Below, piece after piece: positions 1 through 9,300 of a stretch of DNA of 61,821 nt (position 1 is the first letter of the stretch; every line of letters starts with the position of its first letter). The notes beneath the pieces were generated by a model that did no database searches, had not been told where the DNA came from, and saw nothing but the letters and a program-made list of their open reading frames with translations. The translations under genes were made by a program, and so were the position numbers. The DNA comes from Clostridia bacterium (GTDB taxonomy: Bacteria; Bacillota; Clostridia; Oscillospirales; CAG-382), in the NCBI GenBank assembly GCA_017466805.1, contig JAFTTN010000009.1:1-61821 (forward strand), given 5' to 3'.

Positions 1-447
1 GTAGTATACGAAGTTTTCGTAATCGGCAAAGTTGGACCAACCGCCTACGTTTTCGCCGCACTGCCAGTTTACAATATTGTCTGCAGGAGCGGTGAAGATA
101 GCGGGAGTTTCGAGAGTCAAATCGAGTACCTCGCCCTCGTTTTCAAGCATCTGCGTGGGCAATACCGCTATACCAACCTCGTGGATATCCCAATAATCGT
201 TGATATCTGCAGTATGCATATCTTCGTAGCTGAAGCTGGAATCGTCTTCCTTAACCTCGTGTGCGTCCTTCTCTCTCCAATTACGCAAATAATCCTCGGT
301 ATACAAAGCGCCGAAGCGGATTGCAGGTTCAAGCTCATTGCTATCGGGGCAGAGATATTCTTCGCAAATCTTTGCGCCGAGCGTTACAACCGGCATGCAG
401 TTGTTGCGCATTCTCATCGCGCCGCTCTGCATATCCTCGGTGGTAAT
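1..447. repeat. C-terminal arm of inverted gene duplication (left copy)
   Basis: This is the reverse complement of 11157-11588 with high nucleotide identity and a 15-nt in-frame length difference. It encodes the shared C-terminal domain of the two giant proteins. Confidence 0.85.
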
Positions 448-3400
448 CTTCGCTGCGTTCTTGCCGTCCCATTCCCAAGCGGGATAATAGTTGGGACGGT
501 AGCATCTTTCGGACACCGGCTCTGCATATACGATAGGATAGAAGATGTCGTTATCCTGGTATCCTGCCTCGACGTAGTATTCGAAGCCCTCGTATCCGAT
601 AATATTGTTATTTTCGTCCCTGATTTCTTTTGTAAATTCGTTAAGCGCAATCTTGAATTCTACCGCAACGGTTTCTTTGCCGGTCTTTTTGCACATTACC
701 GCGCTTTCTTTGCCGAGATAAATCTTTTCGGTCTTTATAATCGGGTAATAAGCGCCGGTGGTATCCTGGTTTTCCTGTACCTCTTCGGTGTAACCGTAAA
801 GTGCAGACTCGCCGTATGCACCGTGTGTTGCAAGGTTATTCAAACCGTTGGGGTCTGTTTTTGTCTTGTTTTCGTTGAAATCGTTATAGTCGAACGAAAG
901 CACGTTGCCGAACGGGAGTAACGTAGCTCCGGTTTCAACAGTACCTACAGGTCCATCAAGCACGGGATCTGCGTTGTCGATAACGTAGTCCTCGTCGGCA
1001 ATCTGCGTATCGGTGTCTTTAAGCGTTACGCTTCCGTCGGGTAAATATTCAATATTGTATCTGTGCGTCCAGGTGTTTGCCGCATCATCGCTCTTTATCC
1101 AAAGCGTGAAGTTGGGTGCGTTTTTTGTGCTGTAATTGATAAGAGGATATTCTGCGCCGACGTAGAGATACTTGTCGTCGTTACGAATCTGGTATTTGAA
1201 GAAGGTGTTGTATTGAAGACCCGGCTCGACGCCGTCCTTGTATTCCATCTTACCGTTTGCAGTTTCGATAACGGTAATCCACTGGTCGTCGTCCCAGCCC
1301 GCTTCGTTAAGCTCGCCGTCAACCCTTATAACCTCGGGCGCAAAATGCTCGAGCGGCTTTATGCCAAGGTCGTTGTTTGCATCCCAAGTGGTTTCGGTGG
1401 GAAGATATTCTATACCGAGCGCCGCATCTGCAGCCTTGCGAGTTTCGCTCTTGCTTATAAGCTCGAAGCTGTTCTGCGAAACGTATGCAGGCTCGTACCA
1501 AAGCATCTCTCTTCTCGGATAACTGCCGTCGCCTTGGCCGTCATAGTTCCAGCCCATTTGCGAGAGGAATATGTTGTGCTTTTCGGCAAGGCTACCCGCT
1601 TTCATAACCGAAGATGCTTCAGAAGAAAGATTCAGCTTTATTACGTCGCCGGCGGTCCACAACGCAACACGTTTTTCCATAGCAAGTTCGTTATCGTTGA
1701 CGTAGTTTTTGCCCGCGTGCGTCGTTAATTCTTTTTCTGTAATATGATTGTAAAGAGTGGAGCCGTTGGTGATTTGGTCTTGAATATAAACATAGTCGTT
1801 GCCGTGGTGAATAGCATATACCAAGTCGCCACTTTGAACGTTGTTTTCTTCAGTGCCCCATTCAAACGGTATAGCTTTTCCGTCACCCAATCCGTTACGC
1901 ACCTCGACGATTCTATATTGATTTTCTGCTCCGTTCGGTCGGAGCAAAGCAAAATACCACCAAGTATAATAAACTTCTGAATCGTTATCGGTGTTGTCCT
2001 CGGATTCTTCGTCCGAGCGGTTTCTCCAGTCATAAATTTGATCGTAATACTCCCACGTTTTATAGGTATCAAGTGTCGGAGCCTCAATATAGTCGGAGGT
2101 GAATATTACGCCTGCGCCTTGATTGTAACTTGAGTTAATGTGCGACACCCAAAGAGGCTGAACGGTGTTCTCTTCCTGAATGGGAGGATATGCAAGGGAA
2201 AGGGTTTCTTCTTCTGTGGTATCCTTGTCGAACACGTGGGTTGCCGTAACATAGTAGTTAAAGCCTTTAGTTCTATCGCAATAGAAGTTATCGAGGTCGA
2301 TCATAAACTCGACGTAGGTCTTGCCGTTAACCGTCGACATACCCCAATGCCAATTTGCTTCTGTTATGGCAATGTGCTTGTTCTGTGCAGTGGTGTAATT
2401 GGGGTCAACTATGGTTTGAGGAGTCGAACCGCCGCAAACGTATTGGTTGTTGCCCGAGCCTGCGGGGGCACCTACTGTAGCCGCAACATCACCGTTTGCA
2501 TCGTTATTTACAAGATAGATATTGTAATAATAGTTTGTGTAGAATTGGAAATTATACGCTCTCGGACCGTTGAAGCCATCCGGATATATTTTGTTGCTGT
2601 AAACGTAATCCTTTGATACGGCTATATTGGTATAGTCGCTAAACTCTCCGTCCTCAATAACTCCGTTATTGTCGGCGTCTATGCCGTCATACAACCAATC
2701 GTATTCGTTAATATTGTTATCGATCCAAATATCGAAACGGGTTATCGGCAGGTTTTCTCCGGTTGCCGTATCTACGTAAGTATACGGGGTGTCGCCGGCT
2801 ACCGCTTCAACGTCGATAATCGCCGCGCCGTATAAATAACCCTCGCCCGCATAGATTTTGTAATCGTACGAGAAGGTGTTGCCAAACTTGGATTCGATAT
2901 CCCAAGTACCGTTAGTGCCGTCGACGTGCTGCATACCAACGTATTCGGCGAGCTCTTGATTTGCTTCGCCTACGCCATCCTTGCCGTTTGCAATCCAATA
3001 TTTTTCATCAAGCTTGCCGTCGATCTTAATATCGCCGAGCATATCGCCATAGGTGAACAGGTTTGCACCGTCAAAAGTTTCGTCTAACAGCCAATTTGTC
3101 GAGGGATGTCTGCCCGTATTGTTACGCGGGTGAACAAGACCGGCAGAATCGGCAACGTTGTCAGAACCGCCAACCGTGAAATAGTATGCAAATAGGTCGT
3201 CCAAATCGCTCGCCGCAAGGTTTTGCTCTATTCCGAGCTCGGCAAGAGAAACGCGGAATTCGATAATTTGCTGTCCGGCATTGTCGCCGCCTTCAATTTT
3301 CTTGATAACGTAATCAAATTTACCGTCCTGCGTATTTGCAGTACAAATATGCTGTGTTCCGCGATATACGCTGCCGCTTTCATTACTGAGCGGAATTTCA

Positions 3401-6060
3401 GCTGCATATATCTCGCCGTGTGCTTCGGTAACGAACAAATCTATTTCGCTCAACCAAATGAAGTTGCCATTGGCAGGAATTATAAGCTTTATGTATCTTG
3501 CAGTGATTTTTTGCGGCACAAAATCACCGTTACTATCACTATATCCGAAAGTATAAGAATAGCAATGCGCATCAAAATTGTCGTCGGCGTTGTCATAAAA
3601 GAGCGATGCACTTGAACTCTTACTTGCTTTCTTAAAAGAACTTCCGTCCAAGGAATACTCAATTTCAACTGCATCGGGAACGCGAATACCGGTAGCGATA
3701 TCTGCTCCTACAATCGCTCCGGAAAAATACAAATCGATTTTTTCGGATGCAAAAAGCTCGGAAAGTTCTAATACAACCTCGACGTTTCCGCTGTTTGCCT
3801 CTCTAAAAGCGTAAAATATGTTATCACCATACGCCCTATCGGAATTATGATATACGCCGTCAAAGAGAAGGTCTGTAGAACGATAGGGAGTACTGAAATA
3901 AGGGCTTGCCCCTTTTACGCTAATGCTTTCTATCGCACGATTGCCGCCATAATTTGCGTAATTCGTGTTGTCGACGTCAACTCCGTTGGCCTGTTCAAGC
4001 TCGTATTTGGTTTTTCTGCGATTAATCCAAAGCTTTACTATGTCGTCGGCGTCCCAGCCTTCATCCAAAACCATTGCGCCGTAAAGATATTCGTGGTCTG
4101 CGCTAATCTTATAGGCGTAATTTTTGAACTGATAATTTTCATAGTTAACGTACGTTGTGTTGGTGCCGTTGCGCTCTCTGCCGTCAACGTGGTTGTCCGC
4201 ACCGGAAAGGGCTGCCCAAATGGCTTGGTCAAGCTCGCCGTCCTTAAAATTGCTCTTGTTGGTTACGTCAAGCTTCTTTTCTTTCGCGCTTTCTATTTGC
4301 GACTTATAAATTACGTTTCCAAAAGATACCTGTCTATCATAGTTGTGCTGAGGAAACGTTTTCGTATAGTCTTCATTTTTGCCAAGATCTCCGGTAAACG
4401 CAAGCGATCTGTAGTATTTAGAACCGTTAACACCCCATCTGTCTGCAACGTAAATCGAGAATACGATATCGCCAGCATCGTTTGTGGGAATTGCGTTTAT
4501 GTCTACCTTGAATTCGAAATTCCAAAGATTTCCTTCCTGTTCCTTGCTTCTCGTTCCTTGGAATTGCTTGGGGTCTTGTGTATCAACCATACCCTTTCCC
4601 CATGCAATCTTCTCAACTACATTCGTATTCGACGAAGAAAGCTTACTTGCCCAACAGTTACCGTAGGTAGCAAATACTTTAGACTTATTTGCGTCATTTT
4701 CATCATAATCAGACCAAACCGAACGAATTTGCAATATGGTTTCGGGAAGATATCGTCCATCATAAAGCTGTAACTCTTCGTTGCTCGCAACTTCGTTTGC
4801 GTTCGTTTGTCCGTTTTCGAGCGTGTTGCGTTCGTTATCGAAAAACATAATACAAAGGTCGGGCGATGTTGTCATAACATATTCTTGTTTATCCGAGCCT
4901 GTGTTATCTACATACTCTTTGATGGGAGGAACGTACGCAACCACCGCGCCGTAAAGATATTCGCCGTCAACGCGAAGCTCGTATTTAAAGCGAACGTGCG
5001 CACGCGTGCCTTCTACGTCGTTTGAATTGTAGACTATATATCCCGGATTCACGCCGGTGTCTTTAGACAAGAAGTGATTGTTATCATCGGTCTTTACGCC
5101 GGTGCCGTAAATCTTGTCGCCTTCGGCAGAAATATATCCGTTTGCCGCACCATTTTGCTCGTAATCGTAGTGCTCTTCATCGTGGATATAATAGTTGGTA
5201 AGGGTGGACCAAACGGCTTCATCAAATTCACCGTCTACCTTTACTTCATAGGGAAGGTCGTCAGCTTTATTGCCATAGGTGGTGTTGATCGAATTGCCGC
5301 CGGTGGGCCAATAATCGAAGGTGGGGAAAAGCTTATTTGTGGTATCATTGCGGGTCTTCGGGTGGTAAAGTGCCTCGGTTTTGCCGTTTACATCGAAATT
5401 GAGCGAGGTAATAAAGGTGACCTTGCTCATATCTCCTGCAAAAATATCTTCAATAAGGTTACGCATTTCAAAAACAACGGTATTTTCGTCGAAGTTGAAC
5501 TTAAGCGCGTGGTTCTGGTATGCGAGCGTAGCTTTAGAATCGGAATTGTTTTGTTCCGATTTAACGCCGTATACTTTTTCGTTTTCTTTATCTTTAAACT
5601 CGCAAACTACGGTTTTTGCCGAAACGTTGATATCAAAACGAACGAGGTGGGTATAACCTGCATTGCTCGGCGAGTTTGCTATATCTCTGAAATAAATATA
5701 GAACGTCGCTTCGTTTACAGGCATAACGACAGAAGCCCCGATATAGATATTTTCTAAATCCGAGCGAAGCTGGTATTTGAATTTCGCGGTTTCGACCGAG
5801 CTATCGGGTTTTTCAACGTTCCAATAACCCGTGTTTATATCGGCATAATTGAAATTGCTTTCGGGCCATCCGGTATCGTTCAATTTACCGTCGATAGTTA
5901 TCGTTTCGGGTATGTACTGCCCTTTTGCGTTTTCGATCGATTGGTTTTCAACCTCATCGTGAAAAACGCCCTTGCCGCGCGCAAACGCGGTTATAAACGT
6001 AGCGGGCAGCATACACAGCACCAAAAATGCTGCGAGAAGTCTTGATAATCTCTTGTTCAT
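1..6060 (-). CDS. Giant secreted CBM9-like repeat protein, C-terminus cut by window edge
   Basis: Open from ATG 6060 to base 1, giving 2020 codons without a stop; the C-terminus lies outside. RBS AAGGGG precedes the start. The N-terminus is a signal peptide (basic MNKR, hydrophobic core, cleavage near AFA-R). CBM9/DOMON-like modules follow, each opening with a strand such as TIDGKLNDTGW and carrying a later YLYGA-type strand. Modules of this type usually bind carbohydrate. Unlike its divergent neighbour it has an extra discoidin-like segment at about 3410-3910 ending in the strand IWLSEIDLFV. Up to the window edge it is 269 residues longer than the equivalent part of that neighbour (2020 against 1751). 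Its two ends are almost identical to the neighbour. No catalytic domain was recognised. Likely a surface or secreted glycan-binding scaffold; the ligand is unknown. Confidence 0.85.
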   Translation of the reverse strand, partial: MNKRLSRLLAAFLVLCMLPATFITAFARGKGVFHDEVENQSIENAKGQYIPETITIDGKLNDTGWPESNFNYADINTGYWNVEKPDSSVETAKFKYQLRSDLENIYIGASVVMPVNEATFYIYFRDIANSPSNAGYTHLVRFDINVSAKTVVCEFKDKENEKVYGVKSEQNNSDSKATLAYQNHALKFNFDENTVVFEMRNLIEDIFAGDMSKVTFITSLNFDVNGKTEALYHPKTRNDTTNKLFPTFDYWPTGGNSINTTYGNKADDLPYEVKVDGEFDEAVWSTLTNYYIHDEEHYDYEQNGAANGYISAEGDKIYGTGVKTDDNNHFLSKDTGVNPGYIVYNSNDVEGTRAHVRFKYELRVDGEYLYGAVVAYVPPIKEYVDNTGSDKQEYVMTTSPDLCIMFFDNERNTLENGQTNANEVASNEELQLYDGRYLPETILQIRSVWSDYDENDANKSKVFATYGNCWASKLSSSNTNVVEKIAWGKGMVDTQDPKQFQGTRSKEQEGNLWNFEFKVDINAIPTNDAGDIVFSIYVADRWGVNGSKYYRSLAFTGDLGKNEDYTKTFPQHNYDRQVSFGNVIYKSQIESAKEKKLDVTNKSNFKDGELDQAIWAALSGADNHVDGRERNGTNTTYVNYENYQFKNYAYKISADHEYLYGAMVLDEGWDADDIVKLWINRRKTKYELEQANGVDVDNTNYANYGGNRAIESISVKGASPYFSTPYRSTDLLFDGVYHNSDRAYGDNIFYAFREANSGNVEVVLELSELFASEKIDLYFSGAIVGADIATGIRVPDAVEIEYSLDGSSFKKASKSSSASLFYDNADDNFDAHCYSYTFGYSDSNGDFVPQKITARYIKLIIPANGNFIWLSEIDLFVTEAHGEIYAAEIPLSNESGSVYRGTQHICTANTQDGKFDYVIKKIEGGDNAGQQIIEFRVSLAELGIEQNLAASDLDDLFAYYFTVGGSDNVADSAGLVHPRNNTGRHPSTNWLLDETFDGANLFTYGDMLGDIKIDGKLDEKYWIANGKDGVGEANQELAEYVGMQHVDGTNGTWDIESKFGNTFSYDYKIYAGEGYLYGAAIIDVEAVAGDTPYTYVDTATGENLPITRFDIWIDNNINEYDWLYDGIDADNNGVIEDGEFSDYTNIAVSKDYVYSNKIYPDGFNGPRAYNFQFYTNYYYNIYLVNNDANGDVAATVGAPAGSGNNQYVCGGSTPQTIVDPNYTTAQNKHIAITEANWHWGMSTVNGKTYVEFMIDLDNFYCDRTKGFNYYVTATHVFDKDTTEEETLSLAYPPIQEENTVQPLWVSHINSSYNQGAGVIFTSDYIEAPTLDTYKTWEYYDQIYDWRNRSDEESEDNTDNDSEVYYTWWYFALLRPNGAENQYRIVEVRNGLGDGKAIPFEWGTEENNVQSGDLVYAIHHGNDYVYIQDQITNGSTLYNHITEKELTTHAGKNYVNDNELAMEKRVALWTAGDVIKLNLSSEASSVMKAGSLAEKHNIFLSQMGWNYDGQGDGSYPRREMLWYEPAYVSQNSFELISKSETRKAADAALGIEYLPTETTWDANNDLGIKPLEHFAPEVIRVDGELNEAGWDDDQWITVIETANGKMEYKDGVEPGLQYNTFFKYQIRNDDKYLYVGAEYPLINYSTKNAPNFTLWIKSDDAANTWTHRYNIEYLPDGSVTLKDTDTQIADEDYVIDNADPVLDGPVGTVETGATLLPFGNVLSFDYNDFNENKTKTDPNGLNNLATHGAYGESALYGYTEEVQENQDTTGAYYPIIKTEKIYLGKESAVMCKKTGKETVAVEFKIALNEFTKEIRDENNNIIGYEGFEYYVEAGYQDNDIFYPIVYAEPVSERCYRPNYYPAWEWDGKNAAKITTEDMQSGAMRMRNNCMPVVTLGAKICEEYLCPDSNELEPAIRFGALYTEDYLRNWREKDAHEVKEDDSSFSYEDMHTADINDYWDIHEVGIAVLPTQMLENEGEVLDLTLETPAIFTAPADNIVNWQCGENVGGWSNFADYENFVYY
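5821..6015. repeat. N-terminal arm of inverted gene duplication (left copy)
   Basis: A gapless inverted copy of 6381-6575. It covers the end of the signal peptide and the first CBM9-like strand of both giant genes, with only scattered substitutions. Confidence 0.9.
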
Positions 6061-6252
6061 GATATCCCCTTCTTCTTGTGCTTTTATGTTATCATACCAA
6101 AGCAAAATGATAAATTTCTGTATCCTACAGTATACAACCGCAAACAGCATTGCTTGCATACTTATGTGTTCGTTTTCGCTATTTGTATATAATATTTATA
6201 TAATATTTGAAATTTTTTTCGACACACGAAGCAGCAACTTGTAGTACATATG

Positions 6253-6281
6253 TTGACAAAACGAGCAATTTATAGTAAACT
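6253..6281 (+). promoter_or_regulatory. Sigma-A promoter of the rightward giant gene
   Basis: TTGACA at 6253-6258, a 17-bp spacer, and TAAACT at 6276-6281. The 275-bp divergent intergenic region 6061-6335 also serves the leftward gene, for which I saw only weak -10-like candidates (TATACT, TATGAT on the minus strand). Confidence 0.75.
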
Positions 6282-6335
6282 AAAGGACATAAACAAGCAA
6301 AGCTTTGACTTATATACAGCAAGGAGCGATTTTTT

Positions 6336-9300
6336 ATGAAAAAGAAGCTATCGCGCATACTTTCGGCCATTCTCGTCCTTTGTATGCTGCCCGCTACGTT
6401 TATAACCGCGTTTGCGCGCGGCAAGGGCGTTTTTTACGATGGGGTTGAAAACCAATCGATCGAAAACGCAAAAGGGCAGTATATACCCGAAACGATAACT
6501 ATCGACGGTAAATTGAACGATACCGGCTGGCCCGAAAGCAATTTCAATTACGTCGACGTAAACACGGGCTATTGGAGCGTGCTCGAGCCGGCGCACAGCG
6601 GACTTAACTATAAATACCAGATACGCGCGGACCACAGTCAGCTCTATCTCGGCGCGTCTGTTGCGTTGCCCGAGGGTATTTCGAGTGCAACCTTTACACT
6701 TTTGCTTAAAGACAGCGATAAAACCGAAATCGGCGGTTATACACACCGTCTTGTCGTTGCGCTCGAAAACGGAACCGCAGCGGTTAAAGAACACGACAAT
6801 ATAACTTTAAGCATTTCTGCAGACGACCACCCCGTTCTCGCGGCGGAAAAGCATTTGATTGCCTGGGAATCCGACGGACAGAATTGCACCTTCGAGCTTC
6901 GCAATCTGCTTTGCGATATGGGTATTTCCGATATTTCGAAAATCACCTATTACGTTTCTGTCGACGTTGCAAACGGCGATAAGACCGAATCGCTTTACCA
7001 CCCCAAATACGCTCTCGATTACGGCATCAAAACCCCCACCTTCGATTATTGGCCGGTCGATTCCGACGGCACTGTGGGCGGCATAACGGTTAACACCGCC
7101 TACGACAGCAACGAGATCGACGATTTACCCTATGAGGTTACCGTTGACGGCAGGTTTGACGAGGCTGTTTGGGCAAGCCTTACCGATTTTCACCTCAACG
7201 GTAAGGAAGACCCCTATGGCTCGAAGAACGAACCCGAAATTGCAAATATCGACTCCTCGAAGTATTTTACCAAAGCGGTAACCTACGAATTAAACGCAAA
7301 TCATACTGCCGTAGAACACTCCGCTTACAACACCGCAGACGGCTACGACACCATTCGTTTTAAATACGAAATACGTGTAGATAAAGATTATCTTTACGGC
7401 GCTGTCGTTGCATATGTTCCCGAATTCGAAGCCTACAAGGGAACCTACTATTACAACGGCGAGAGCAAAGGCACCTACACGGTTATGCCCGCGCCCGACC
7501 TTTATATTTATTTCTTCGGCGACAACAACGGCGAAAACGGTTATCCCGCAGATAATGCAAATATTATCGCGAAAAATGGCAAGCACCAGGTCGACGGCGT
7601 TATACAAATCCGCAGCAGCGATAGATCTCCGGAAGCAAACGACAATAAAGAAGTAGTCTACGCATACAACAAAATGTGCGTTGAGTATGATATCGACAAC
7701 ACAAGCACACGAATTGCGGGTTGGAAGAACCACGCTGCAGCGTGCTTGCAGGCCGCCCGTTTGGAGCTTGCCGGCAATATCTGGCATTTTGAATTCAGAG
7801 TCAAAGCCGACGAGCTTCCCACAGACGAAAACGGCGATATAGTATACGGTGTCGGTCTTGCCGACAGAACGCAATTTTCCGTAAACGCCACAACTTCTTC
7901 TTCGTATATGATTCTGGCGGATGAGTTCAAAAACGTAAACGCAAACCGCAGCTTTGCTTGGACGGGCGGAGGCAGCAGCGCCACCTACAGCGAACGCAAA
8001 TATTACGATTATAACGCTCAAAAGAGCGCCGGAAATATATTTACCAAAGAACAGCTCGAAAACGCAAAGGAATCCTCGCTTACCGTAGCGCACGATAAAA
8101 TGTTCGACGATAATATGCTTTCGCAGGAATTGTGGGCAGCGCTCACTGCGGCAGACTATATTGTCGACAGCAACGCAAGAGGCACGGTAGACTATAACAA
8201 TTATTTGAAGAAACAGCTCGGCACCAATAGCCAAGATACCGTCGATGCAACTTATACCGACTCCGCAAAAGCGTTTGGAGTTATAAGCTATAGCCAAGGC
8301 GGGCGCTTTATGTATAAGCTTACCGCAGACTACGAATATCTTTACGGTGCGGCGTATATTAAGCTGTACGGCGGTAAGAGATTCGACTACAACAATACAA
8401 GCTTAGAAGGAACAGAAACGCGTGAATTCAGAGTATACATCAACACCTCGCAAAAAGCAACCGACAACGGACACACTGTGATTAAAGTTCCGTTAGATCC
8501 CTATAAAAACGCATTCGGTTCAAACAACGAACGGGTGACGGCGATAGTAAAAGAGATTTCCGTAGAAAGTGGCAGCAGCACGCAATATTATTATGCAATA
8601 GAGTTCAAGGTACCAATGTCGGATTTGGGGGTAAGCTATTCACTCGACGCAAACGACGAAGATCTTCTGTTTTCTTATTACACCTCTGTTTGTACGATAA
8701 CGAGCGATACCACCAAGGGTTTTACTACCAAAGAATTCGACATGGTGCATCCAAAGGCAAACAGTGTTGGCGGCGATTATTTCGATTTTTCGTTCTACCC
8801 CTCTTGGAGTTGGCAGTTAGACGGCGATGCACACTTTACCTACGGCAATATGCTAAAGGATATTACCGTCGACGGTCAGCTTGACGAGAATTATTGGATA
8901 GGCGACGAAAAAGAAACCGTCGAAATGATCCACGTTGACGGTACCAACGGTACCTATCAAAACGAATCCGAGCAGGGCAACAGTCTTTCGTTCGATTACA
9001 AAATCTACGCGGGCGAAAATTATATCTACGGCGCGGCAATAATCGAAGGCGCAGCAGTGGCAACCGATACCCCCTACGAGCATTTGTATTGGAACGACTA
9101 CAGCAGCAAGCCGATGACTCGCTTTGAGCTCTGGATCGACAACAAGCAAAACGAATATCCGTGGGACAGAGATAACCAAGCAGGCAACGCCGACGGTAAA
9201 AAAATGGAAAAATCTCAAACCCAGGTTTACTACGGAACCGACTGCTTTGAAAATTATTATTACAACTTTTATTTAAGCAACAACAGCAGCAACGGCTCGT

